DNA of 64,000 bases from Epilithonimonas vandammei. GTDB taxonomy: Bacteria > Bacteroidota > Bacteroidia > Flavobacteriales > Weeksellaceae. The stretch lies in the NCBI RefSeq assembly GCF_003860525.1, contig NZ_CP034161.1, positions 1,302,001 to 1,366,000 of the forward strand, given 5' to 3'. The notes below the pieces were generated by a model. That model did no database searches and was not told the origin of the DNA. It worked only from the letters and a program-made list of their open reading frames with translations. A program made the translations under genes and the position numbers. Positions 35,141 through 44,200 of this stretch are shown in pieces (positions within the stretch are counted from its first letter, which is position 1; each line of letters opens with the position of its first letter).

Positions 35141-35248
35141 AATTAAATGATTAGCATCTTCTCTCATATCATAATGTGTAATTCCAAATAAACATTGGGT
35201 AGGCGAGAGTGTGTGAAAGCTTTACCCTTCTAGGTGAAGCTTTTTTAA
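35141..35248 (+). promoter_or_regulatory. Candidate cis-regulatory leader RNA with terminator and competing pairing
   Basis: Between the -7 box and the DUF4395 ATG is a hairpin of AAGCTTTACC (35217-35226) and GGTGAAGCTT (35233-35242) followed by TTTTTT, which is terminator-like. GGGTA (35197-35201) can instead pair with TACCC (35223-35227), which overlaps the terminator's left arm, so the two structures exclude each other. Upstream, CTCTC (35161-35165)/GAGAG (35205-35209) and AATGT/ACATT (35173-35177/35192-35196) could form a small nested fold. It did not match the consensus of SAM-I, SAM-II, TPP or cobalamin riboswitches as I remember them. Riboswitch, attenuator or plain terminator are all possible. 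Confidence 0.5.
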
Positions 35249-35265
35249 TTTTAAAATAAAAAACT

Positions 35266-35706
35266 ATGGAAAAAAGTAAAATTAAAACCATTTACGTTGA
35301 TGAAAACGTCATTTCAATTGTAGCTTATCAGGTGGTATTGTTAACGATTTTTGGACTTCATTTCCAGCAGCAATGGTTGCTATATTGTGTGGTTATTGAT
35401 TTTCTAATCAGAGCAACAGGAATCTTTACGTCTCCATTATTTTTTGTGGCAAAAAAAATCAGCGAGTTTCTCTATCTGGAAAAGAAGCTTGTTTTTGCTG
35501 GCCCGAAGAGATTCGCTGCGTCGCTGGGTTTGCTTTTATCGTTATTAATAGCCATTTATTATGATTCTCAGGTTGGGATTTTTCTTGGGATTTTTCTCAT
35601 TGTTCTGGCATCTGTAGAAAGTGTTTTTCGTGTCTGCGTAGGCTGTTACATCTATAACTACTTGGTTCTTCCGCTCCTCAAAAAAATTAACCGTCCAAAA
35701 AATTAG
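35266..35706 (+). CDS. DUF4395 family membrane protein
   Basis: The 146-residue membrane protein fits DUF4395: an N-terminal VDENVISIVAYQVVLLTIFGL, the DFLIRATGIFTSPLFF segment near residues 44-60, AGPKRFAASLGLLLSLL near 78-95, and the conserved cysteine pair region CVGCYIYNY near 125-133. Relatives often sit near rhodanese or thioredoxin-like genes, which hints at sulphur or redox chemistry at the inner membrane. It is the first gene after the leader, 4 bases before the NIL-domain gene. Function is unknown. Confidence 0.8.
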   Translation: MEKSKIKTIYVDENVISIVAYQVVLLTIFGLHFQQQWLLYCVVIDFLIRATGIFTSPLFFVAKKISEFLYLEKKLVFAGPKRFAASLGLLLSLLIAIYYDSQVGIFLGIFLIVLASVESVFRVCVGCYIYNYLVLPLLKKINRPKN

Positions 35707-35710
35707 AATT

Positions 35711-36019
35711 ATGATTTATCCTAACGAAAATAATAACCAAGCATTGTATGCCGGTTCCGAAAAAGATATTTTATTGGAAGTCGATCTGAATGGTAAGATC
35801 AGATTCGATGTTTTGCTTTTTGCAATTTATAATCAGTTAAATATCCCCTATAAAATCATCAACGCAGATCTGGAATATATTAATGGCAATAATTTTGGCA
35901 ATGTACATCTGCAGTTAAAAGTTAATAGTAGCTCAGTCACAGAACTGGACGATTATCTTAAAAAATATAAATTGGTCAATAGTAAAATTGATGTCACACA
36001 AAAAAAGGAAGCTTCTTAA
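35711..36019 (+). CDS. Stand-alone NIL-domain-like protein
   Basis: The 102-residue product resembles a NIL domain, the ferredoxin-like module at the end of methionine-importer ATPases and in some sulphur-assimilation proteins. The pattern is VLLFAIYNQLNIPYKIINADLEYINGNNFGNVHLQL followed by a helix and a final strand. Here it stands alone with no ABC ATPase. It is 4 bases after the DUF4395 gene, and its stop codon lies in the loop region of a terminator hairpin. A methionine- or sulphur-sensing role is inferred from the domain family only. Confidence 0.6.
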   Translation: MIYPNENNNQALYAGSEKDILLEVDLNGKIRFDVLLFAIYNQLNIPYKIINADLEYINGNNFGNVHLQLKVNSSSVTELDDYLKKYKLVNSKIDVTQKKEAS

Positions 36020-36035
36020 TTAAGCTTCCTTTTTA
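36002..36035. terminator. Intrinsic terminator overlapping the NIL-gene stop
   Basis: AAAAAGGAAGCTT (36002-36014) and AAGCTTCCTTTTT (36022-36034) form a 13-bp perfect stem with a 7-base loop. The stop codon is inside it. It can also serve murA on the other strand. Confidence 0.85.
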
Positions 36036-36087
36036 CTTTATAATGAGAATGATTCTTGGTTATCAACTAACCATCAAAAATCATCCA

Positions 36088-37401
36088 TTAGATTTCAATC
36101 CTTCTGATGTCTGCGCCAATTGCTCTCAATCTCTCATCGATATTTTCATAACCACGGTCGATTTGTTCGATATTTTGAATCACTGATTTTCCTTCTGCGG
36201 AAAGTGCCGCAATCAGTAGCGCATTTCCAGCTCGTATATCAGGAGAAACCATAGACGTGCCTCTCAACGGCGTTTCTTGATTCAATCCGATGACCGTTGC
36301 TCTGTGCGGGTCACAGAGAATGATCTGAGCGCCCATATCAATAAGTTTATCTACAAAAAATAGACGGCTCTCAAACATTTTTTGGTGAATGAGAACAGAA
36401 CCTTTTGCCTGTGTAGCTACAACCAAAATAATTGATAATAAATCTGGGGTGAATCCGGGCCAAGGCGCATCGGAAACCGTAAGAATGGATCCGTCAATAA
36501 ACTTCTGAACCTTGTAGTGTTCCTGAGAAGGAATGTATATATCGTCGCCTCTCTGTTCCAGTTCTATTCCAAGTTTTCTAAATGTATTTGGGATCACACC
36601 AAGTTGGTTCCAATTAACATTTTTAATAGTGATTTCAGATTTTGTCATAGCAGCAAGGCCAATCCAAGAACCTATCTCCACCATATCCGGTAGCATTGTA
36701 TGCTCTGTTCCATGCAATTTATCTACACCGTCGATAGTGAGCAGATTAGAGCCGATGCCGGTAATATTAGCACCCATTCGGTTCAGCATTTTGCAAAGTT
36801 GCTGCAGATAAGGCTCGCACGCGGCGTTGTAGATTCTTGTTTTTCCTTTTGCTAAAACAGCTGCCATTACGATGTTTGCTGTTCCCGTTACAGAAGCTTC
36901 TTCCAATAAGATAAATTTTCCGTTCAGCTCTTTAGCTTTCAGGGAATAATATTGATCTTCTTCGTCAAAAACAAATTCTGCCCCCAGTTCTACAAAACCC
37001 TGGAAATGCGTATCTAGACGTCTTCTCCCGATTTTGTCTCCACCTGGCGTTGGCATATAAGCTTCGCCAAATCTCGCCAGCATAGGTCCGAGAATCATAA
37101 CCGAGCCTCTCAGTTTTGCACCGTCTTTTTTGAACTCTTTGGATTTGATATAATCGAAATTAACTTCATCAGCTTTAAACGTATAATCGCCTTTTCCGTT
37201 TTTAGTCACCTTCACATTTAAATCCTGAAGAATCTCTATCAATTTATTGACATCTTTGATATCCGGAATATTACTGATCCGCACCTCATCCTCAGTCAGA
37301 AGAACCGCACAGAGTATCTGCAAAGCTTCATTTTTCGCACCTTGTGGGGTGATGTCACCACTTAATTTTTTTCCTCCTCTTATTTCGAAAGCTCCGCTCA
37401 T
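36088..37401 (-). CDS. murA: UDP-N-acetylglucosamine 1-carboxyvinyltransferase
   Basis: The 437-residue EPT-fold enzyme transfers enolpyruvate from PEP to UDP-GlcNAc, the first committed step of peptidoglycan synthesis. It starts with FEIRGGKKLSGDITPQGAKNEALQIL, containing the conserved KNE. The catalytic loop, usually holding Cys, reads ARFGEAYMPTPGGDKIGRRRLDTH here (near 109-132): the position expected for the PEP-binding cysteine appears to be non-cysteine, as also occurs in naturally fosfomycin-resistant enzymes. The gene overlaps the DUF4290 stop by one base. Confidence 0.94.
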   Translation of the reverse strand: MSGAFEIRGGKKLSGDITPQGAKNEALQILCAVLLTEDEVRISNIPDIKDVNKLIEILQDLNVKVTKNGKGDYTFKADEVNFDYIKSKEFKKDGAKLRGSVMILGPMLARFGEAYMPTPGGDKIGRRRLDTHFQGFVELGAEFVFDEEDQYYSLKAKELNGKFILLEEASVTGTANIVMAAVLAKGKTRIYNAACEPYLQQLCKMLNRMGANITGIGSNLLTIDGVDKLHGTEHTMLPDMVEIGSWIGLAAMTKSEITIKNVNWNQLGVIPNTFRKLGIELEQRGDDIYIPSQEHYKVQKFIDGSILTVSDAPWPGFTPDLLSIILVVATQAKGSVLIHQKMFESRLFFVDKLIDMGAQIILCDPHRATVIGLNQETPLRGTSMVSPDIRAGNALLIAALSAEGKSVIQNIEQIDRGYENIDERLRAIGADIRRIEI

Positions 37402-38060
37402 TATCTTCTTTTGTTTTTATGGTTTTGGAAGTTATTTTTCCTTTTATTATTGTTATTGTTTTGGTTTCTATTATTTTGGTTTCGGTTATTGTTTTGGCTT
37501 CTGCTGGTGGTATAATAGATTTTACTTTTGTCCAGTGAGTCCAGCCCAGTGAGATCCAGCTGATTGTCAGACAGATCCTTCAGATGCCGGAAAATAACAT
37601 CATCACTCACGTGCTCTTTGTTATAAACATTGTAGGACTTCTTCATATTATTAGCAATGACCTGGATCAGTGCATCTTTCTCATCACCCTCATTCAATTT
37701 GATTGCCATTTCTATCAGTTGAAGAATACTTTTACCATAGAATTTGTAATCATTATCAAAAGAAGGGTAGTCCATTCTTCTCGGTTTTTCTGCCAATTCC
37801 TCCTTGGTAACAATAGTGTAAGGCGAATCTACATCCAGATCATAATCTGCCAAAATAAAAAGATGATCCCAAAGTTTGTGTTTATAGTTTTCTTCATCGC
37901 GAAGATGCGGGTTTCGCTGACCCATAAATTCTACAATTGCAAGCGCCATTTCATTACGTTCTTCCTTAGTGGGAAGCGTTTTGCAGTGCTCTACCAATTG
38001 CTGTATATTGCGCCCGTATTCAGGCATTATTAGCTGTGTTCTGTCGGTATTATATTCCAT
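37401..38060 (-). CDS. DUF4290 domain-containing protein with Asn-rich tail
   Basis: The 219-residue product has a conserved DUF4290 region (about residues 1-180) with MPEYGRNIQQLVEHC, IVEFMGQRNPHLRD and YKHKLWDHLFILADYDLDVDSPY. The last ~35 residues are low complexity, mainly Asn, Gln, Arg and Lys, encoded by near-repeated AAT/AAC and AGA/AAA codons. This makes a basic, probably disordered tail that could touch nucleic acid or the membrane. Its stop overlaps the murA start by one base, so the two are translationally coupled. Function is unknown. Confidence 0.85.
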   Translation of the reverse strand: MEYNTDRTQLIMPEYGRNIQQLVEHCKTLPTKEERNEMALAIVEFMGQRNPHLRDEENYKHKLWDHLFILADYDLDVDSPYTIVTKEELAEKPRRMDYPSFDNDYKFYGKSILQLIEMAIKLNEGDEKDALIQVIANNMKKSYNVYNKEHVSDDVIFRHLKDLSDNQLDLTGLDSLDKSKIYYTTSRSQNNNRNQNNRNQNNNNNKRKNNFQNHKNKRR

Positions 38061-38173
38061 AATACTGCAAATATAAAAATAAACTTATAATCTTTTGAGA
38101 AGATATTTCTCCGAATTTTTATAGCTGTAGATTTATAAGGAATTGTGGATCCTAAAACCTTAAGAATTGTAGA

Positions 38174-39892
38174 TTATAACTCTTCCAAAATAGAATTATA
38201 ATCTGAGCCAATTTTTTTCTTGAGTCGTTGTTTGGCTTTTTTGACAGCATCTATAGTAACACCAAGCAGCGATGAAACATCCTGATTGGATAATCCCAAT
38301 TTTGAAAGAAGAATAATTCTAAGGTTGGATTCTGTAAAATCCGGAAAATCCGAAATCAATTGATTGTAAAAATCCTTTTGCTCATTTTGGAATGCGCTCT
38401 TGAATTTTTGCCAGTTGTCATTCGTCATCAAGTGTGAGTCCAAAAGTGACTGAAGCTTTCGCTCCCTCTTTTCCAAAATAGAGAAGGAAGACTGCGTTTT
38501 GGCGATTGAGATTTCTTTGTTGAGGTTTTCTATCTGCAGGTTTTTTTCTGTAAGGTAGGTGTTCAGAGACGCCAGAGTAATATGTGCATTATCCAGTTTC
38601 TGTTCTGATTCTACCTTATCCAACTGCAGCTGAAGAACCTTTTTCTCGTATTCATTTTTTCTGTTTTTCTCCTGTTTTTTATTGATGAAAACAATCAAGA
38701 GTAATAATAGCAAAAGCAAAGTCGCAATCACGATGAAGGCTCTGGTTTTCAGTTGTTCCTTTTCGTATTGGGCATTAGCAAGGCTCAGTTTGCTCGCATA
38801 CCGTTCTTTTTGAGCCAGGATATTATTGCGGTCCAGATTCTTCTGGCTGTCCAAATGGGCTAAGGAGTCTTCCAGAACATCCAATCTTCTCCTTGCAAAC
38901 AATTCCTGAGGGACGTTTTTTTCTCGAATGGCAATTTTAAGATTCAGTTCCTGAATTTCCTTTTCGAATTTCATATAATAAAACTTCGATCGGGCATAAT
39001 TGATTGCCTCATTAAGATAGGCTTTTGCTTCTGCAATTTGGTTGTTATCAAACAAGACTTTGCTCAGCTCTATGTGGGCAAACATCGTGTTCTTAGCTGC
39101 TTTGGCTTGTTTGGAAAATTTTAAATCATCTTTATAATATTGTATAGCAGCAGCGTGGTTTTTTTGCATGTGGTTTAGCCGTCCGTAATTTCCCAAAGCT
39201 TTGGCATAGCGTTCATAATCCTTTATTTTAAAGGAAATATCCAAAGCCTCCTGGAGGTATTTTTCTGCTGCAGAAAACTGATTGATAGTGATCAGGTAAT
39301 AAGCGATATTATCTTTGATAGAGGCTAATTCTCGGGAATGGGGCTGGGCATATTTCTCTGCATTTTTAAGATAGCTGATGGCTTCTTTAGTATCGCCAAT
39401 TGTTCCGAAAAAGTATCCCAGATTTTTATAACATAAGCTAGGAAAAATCAGTTGGGAGGTCTCGGTTTTATTTATTTTTTGATCCGCATCCATATAGATT
39501 TGGAGCGCTTCTGTTACTTTGGAGTAATTATAAAGATAGAAGGCATAGTTAACCAGTGCCCAAACTTCTAATCCAGGATGATGGGTGACTTTAGCGGTTT
39601 CTATGGATTTTTTATAGTAATGGTCACTTTGAAGATTAACTTTATCAATGGCTTCGGACAGCCCGTTGGCAAGCAGGCTATAATAAACAGACTGCAGTTT
39701 TTTGTCAGAAGAATGCAGTAGTGGCGCGAGATAAGACTTGAGCCTCAGGGTATCTTTCCCAAAATCTCGATACTGCCGAATGGTGTTTTCTATCTTTTGG
39801 TTACTTTCTAGACTATTGTCTATAGTGATAGTTTGGGAATAGACTGAAACCCAAGACAACATAACAAAGCATAAACAATAGAGAAGCTTCAA
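38174..39892 (-). CDS. TPR-transmembrane-HTH regulatory protein
   Basis: The 572-residue product has a signal peptide (to about residue 19, VYSQ), then tetratricopeptide-like helices (about 60-330), a charged linker, one membrane helix near 376-395 (AFIVIATLLLLLLLLIVFI), a coiled coil (about 400-490) and a C-terminal helix-turn-helix (about 525-565, LGLSNQDVSSLLGVTIDAVKKAKQRLKKKIG) of the LuxR/sigma region 4 kind. The sensor would be periplasmic and the DNA-binding part cytoplasmic. Similar one-piece regulators are common in Bacteroidota. Neighbouring genes at 40-47.7 kb are possible targets. Confidence 0.85.
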   Translation of the reverse strand: MKLLYCLCFVMLSWVSVYSQTITIDNSLESNQKIENTIRQYRDFGKDTLRLKSYLAPLLHSSDKKLQSVYYSLLANGLSEAIDKVNLQSDHYYKKSIETAKVTHHPGLEVWALVNYAFYLYNYSKVTEALQIYMDADQKINKTETSQLIFPSLCYKNLGYFFGTIGDTKEAISYLKNAEKYAQPHSRELASIKDNIAYYLITINQFSAAEKYLQEALDISFKIKDYERYAKALGNYGRLNHMQKNHAAAIQYYKDDLKFSKQAKAAKNTMFAHIELSKVLFDNNQIAEAKAYLNEAINYARSKFYYMKFEKEIQELNLKIAIREKNVPQELFARRRLDVLEDSLAHLDSQKNLDRNNILAQKERYASKLSLANAQYEKEQLKTRAFIVIATLLLLLLLLIVFINKKQEKNRKNEYEKKVLQLQLDKVESEQKLDNAHITLASLNTYLTEKNLQIENLNKEISIAKTQSSFSILEKRERKLQSLLDSHLMTNDNWQKFKSAFQNEQKDFYNQLISDFPDFTESNLRIILLSKLGLSNQDVSSLLGVTIDAVKKAKQRLKKKIGSDYNSILEEL

Positions 39893-40045
39893 TAGATTTA
39901 ATTTTCTATTGCAAATAAGAGAAAAATAATTGATAAATCTATAATAATAGTCAGTTATTATTGAGAAATTAAAATTAATAATTGAAACAATTCTGTTATT
40001 GTATTTTATTTACACTTTATCCGTTATTTTTATTCCATGATTCCA

Positions 40046-40765
40046 TTATTTTGACCAAAGATAGCAGGATGCCGCTGTATGACTTTTGTTATCTTTATCG
40101 GGTTTAGTAAAATTCATTTTACAGATGCCTATCACAAAAACCATTTGGTCTGGTGGCAGAGATTCCGTAGTCCATATTGTTGCAGGAGAGCTCATGTGGG
40201 AAGATATTTCCGTAGTAAACTCTGCGAAAACTTGTACAGACGGATAGGAAAGTGAGTTCATATCTACAGCAATGACATAGAATGTTAAGTTAATACGGTC
40301 TGACTTGGCAACAGGTCGGAAATCTCTTTTCAAAGACAACTCAGGAATACTGATGCTGAGACGCGGTGTAGTATCCAAAATAAATTCTGGAAAGAAGTGA
40401 CAGATAGACTGCCATTCGGCGTTTTTATTAAACTCGAATCCGACCATCATCTTGGGCAGATCCCAGTGGACTGTCGTATTGGTTATTTTGGGATCCGTAT
40501 TCCTCACTGCCATCCTGTTAAAATGGGTACGGTGGCGATAGGCATACGTTTTGTCTGTGGTGATGGGAACATGCCGCAGTAGACTCTGTCGGTAGAGCTT
40601 ATCTTGATGACTGATGTTTCCAAAACAATTCGCTGATTTTTCTGTAGCTGCTGTTTGTTTGATGCGGCTCGGTTTACTGCGGACAACCGTCATATCTCCG
40701 ATGTTTACAAATACAAAGCGACCAATGCTACCGCTCAGCTGTCCTTTTGGATTGATTTTTCCCAT
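40046..40765 (-). CDS. Uncharacterised protein, DUF6266-like N-terminus
   Basis: The 239-residue cytoplasmic-looking protein has no signal peptide. Its first 60 residues (GQLSGSIGRFVFVNIGDMTVVRSKPSRIKQTAATEKSA pattern, with VVRSKP) recall the flavobacterial DUF6266-type proteins that start with a G-x-G core and a VRSKP block. The rest is beta-rich with no recognised motif. It has its own start and faces away from the giant gene across a 498-base spacer. The function is unknown, and the family link is only a resemblance. Confidence 0.65.
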   Translation of the reverse strand: MGKINPKGQLSGSIGRFVFVNIGDMTVVRSKPSRIKQTAATEKSANCFGNISHQDKLYRQSLLRHVPITTDKTYAYRHRTHFNRMAVRNTDPKITNTTVHWDLPKMMVGFEFNKNAEWQSICHFFPEFILDTTPRLSISIPELSLKRDFRPVAKSDRINLTFYVIAVDMNSLSYPSVQVFAEFTTEISSHMSSPATIWTTESLPPDQMVFVIGICKMNFTKPDKDNKSHTAASCYLWSK

Positions 40766-41263
40766 CTTATGTGTGTTTTTGATAAAGGCTATTGCCCTCC
40801 TTCGTTCGTATAAAATTAATTAAAAATAAAATGCAAAAACAAAGTATCTTTATATTTTTTATAGTCTAACAATAACTTAACTATGGACATGCTATAGACT
40901 AAGCTGGTACAAAACAGCATTGTTCTTACAAGAGCATTACTAATGATTATACAGCTATTCCAAATTGAAAATCTGTCCTAATTTGGCAGATGTGGCGGGC
41001 GGTGTTCTTGTAAATGGTTGATAATCATAAATGCTTATTTGTAAAATCATTTGTCCCTCCTTTGTCCACCCCTTTTTTTTGTATTTCGTTTCAGTGATTG
41101 ATTTCTTTGTGTTAAGAATGATACTTTCTAAAAGCGAAAAAAAGAGAAAAAATTAATGTAGAACAAAAAGAAGGTGTTTCAGAACATTTTTTACTCCTAC
41201 GAAAGTCTATGTTTAAATTTTGATTTTCAATTATTAGAGCTTGTCACATTTAAAAAAAATTGT
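40766..41263. other. 498-base divergent spacer without a recognised gene
   Basis: It separates the unknown protein gene from the giant secreted protein gene. It holds a 7-bp inverted repeat, TAGTCTA near 40863 and TAGACTA near 40897, and an AT-rich stretch before the giant gene. No open frame, RNA or strong terminator was recognised. Confidence 0.5.
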
Positions 41264-44200
41264 ATGAAAAAACTTTACATTTTATTTTTCTGGATTCTGG
41301 GGATTTCGACTTGGGCTGCGCATTCCGATGTGCCGCCTTCTCCTCATAACAGCGCCATTGTGCCAGCATCTGTTTTGGCACCACAAGACTATTTCATCAC
41401 CCAGTGGGATCTTAGCAAGATCGGAAGTGCTGTTTCCGGAGAAACTACCTCTCTTACTTTTGGGGTGGCAGTAGTGGGAGCAGTGAACTACAGCTGGACA
41501 ACCACAGATAATACGTCCACGGGATCTGGCGTTATAGCCAATGGTAATATAACAGCGAACATCACAGGACTGCCAGCAGGGAAAACGGTTTTGCTAAGCA
41601 TAGAGCCAGCTAACCTGAGGAGGGTTTACATCTATTATGGAACAGACAGCCAACGTTTGACGGATGTAAAGCAGTGGGGGATAGTTGCCTGGAGTAGTAT
41701 GCAGAATGCTTTCTATGGCTCTAGTAATCTAAATATCTCTGCCACAGATGTACCTAATCTGGGCAATGTGACCAGTATGTATTCTATGTTTGCATTTTGT
41801 AGCAGTCTGAATGGATCTTCTAATATCAACAACTGGGATACGTCTAAGGTAACTAATATGACTTACATGTTCTACAATGCCAGTGCTTTTAATCAAAACA
41901 TCGGAAGCTGGGATACGTCTAAGGTGACTACTATGGGTTATATGTTCGGTTTTGCTAGTGTATTTAATCAAAACATCGGAAGCTGGGATACTGCGAATGT
42001 CACCAATATGAACTTTATGTTCTATAATGCTAATGCTTTTAATCAAAACATCGGGAGCTGGGATACGTCTAAGGTGACTGATATGAGTTATATGTTTTAT
42101 AGTGCCAGTGCTTTTAATCAAAACATCGGAAGCTGGGATACGTCTAAGGTGACTACTATGGGTTATATGTTTTGTTTTGCTAGTGTATTTAATCAAAACA
42201 TCGGAAGCTGGAAATTAAATAGCAATGTGATTTTAAGCAACATGTTGGATAACTCTGGCTTGGATTGTACCAACTACTCTTCTACACTGATAGATTGGGC
42301 AGCTAACCCTGCAACACCAACAGGGAGATCATTAGGTGCGGCTGGCAGGACGTATGGTAATAGTGCGGCAGCGGCTAGAAATACATTGGTCACTACAATA
42401 GGCTGGACGATATCTGGGGATGTTGCAGGCGCTACGTCTTGCAGAATGACGCCTGATGCTAATAACATCCTTTACGTCAATACCAATGTAACAGGAGGAG
42501 ACGGCTCCGGTAGTTCTTGGGCAAACGCTATCAAAGAACTGGCAGATGGGCTGAAGTGGGCAAGACACCAGAATAACTTTAACACAGCCAACCCGCTAAA
42601 AATCTATGTAGCCAAAGGCACTTATAAACCTATGTATAATGCCGCAGACGGGCAGTTTACAAATAATGGAGGTAGAGATAATGCTTTTGTAATGGTTAAT
42701 AATGTACAGCTGTGCGGTGGTTTTGATCCTGATAATAATATCAATACATTAAACGATAACAGAATCTTTGGTGCTGCTGGCAGTATCCTGAGTGGTGATA
42801 TAGGCACTGCTGGTCTTGCGACAGATAATGTTTATCATGTGGTTGTATCTTCTGGGACTGTTGGTGTGTTGTTAGATGGCTTTACGGTAAAAGATGGCTA
42901 CGCCAACGGTTCTTCCAACTTTACTATAGGTACCAACACTTATTATCAACAAGAAGGAGGTGGTTTATATCTTCGAAGTTCTACAGTTCAACTCAAGAAT
43001 AGTACGTTGGTCAACAACTATTCTAGCACTCTGGGTGGTGCTATCATTAATGCTAATGGCGGTAACATTGACCTGATAAATGTCCTGATTGCCAGGAATA
43101 CAGCTACAGGAGCAGGTAATGGTTCTGCCATATACAGTTCCGGAGGTGGTAATACCCATTTGCTGAATACAACGGTGGTGGATAACAGCGGAACAGCAAG
43201 CAGTGTTTACGGCAACGGGGCTAATACAAAAGTGAATATAGATAACAGTATTGTCTTCGCCAATGGTGCTAACCCTTTGATGGCGGGAAGCTCACAAATG
43301 AACACCCAATATAGCTTGGTACAAGGGCAGACTACTACTACCAGTGGTAACCTAGACGCTTCTTCATCTGTGTACAATACTAGCAATTTATTTATAGATT
43401 TTACTAATGCTAATTATCAGTTGAAGAGTGGTAGCCTTGTGACAGATAAAGGCAGTAACACATTATATTCTGCTAATGTTAGTAATATCAATAGCGACAA
43501 AGACCTCGCCGGGAACCCACGTTTAATTGGCACAACCATAGATATGGGAGCATATGAATATGTAGTAGTTACAATACCAGCGCCTACAGCATTGGCGGTA
43601 CAGATCTATACAGGCGATGGGACTATTGCAGACCTTACGGCTACAGGTAGTGACTTAAAATGGTATGCTGCGCTTACAGGTGGGACTGCTTTGGCTACAA
43701 CCACCGCTTTGACAGATAATACCAGATACTATGTGAGCCAGACGGTGAGCTCTGTAGAAAGTACCAGAACCGAGGTGCTGGCTAAGCGCATTAGTGATGA
43801 TACACAAACTTTCTGTGGTGCAGCTACTGTAAGAGGTCTGGTGACCACACCGCTGCCTGGTAATAGCGTTAGCTGGTATAGTGCATCCTCTGGCGGAACA
43901 GCTTTGGCAAGCAATGCACCGCTAGCGACTGGGGACTACTATGTGGAGATGCAGAGTTCTGGTACACCAATGCAAATTGCTAGTGGATTTAATATTACTT
44001 ATGGTGTTGCAGTTGCTAATGATGGTAAGATTTGGGTAGCAAACTATCGCAATGGAAATAATACTATTCAGCAGTTGGATGCCAACGGTAATTTGCTTGC
44101 TACCAAGTCAGGATTTAACCAGCCTATAGGAATTAATATTCAAAAAGATGGGCGATTACTGGTAGGCGATTGGGGATCTAGCCGAATATTGCGTACAGAT

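Noticed and set aside
35141-35248. Assigning the DUF4395 leader to a known riboswitch class
   Set aside because: No remembered consensus (SAM-I, SAM-II, TPP, cobalamin, guanidine) fits. Naming a ligand would be a guess.
36533-36811. Open frame opposite murA
   Set aside because: Shadow of a well-supported gene, with no start signal or family match.
41729-42196. Antisense open frame of 155 codons across the 75-bp repeats
   Set aside because: It repeats the same short phrases because it mirrors the repeats of the real gene. It has no start signal and no independent support.
41817-42230. Regular repeats as a CRISPR array
   Set aside because: The units are 75-bp coding repeats with similar spacers, not short palindromic repeats with unique spacers, and no cas gene is present.
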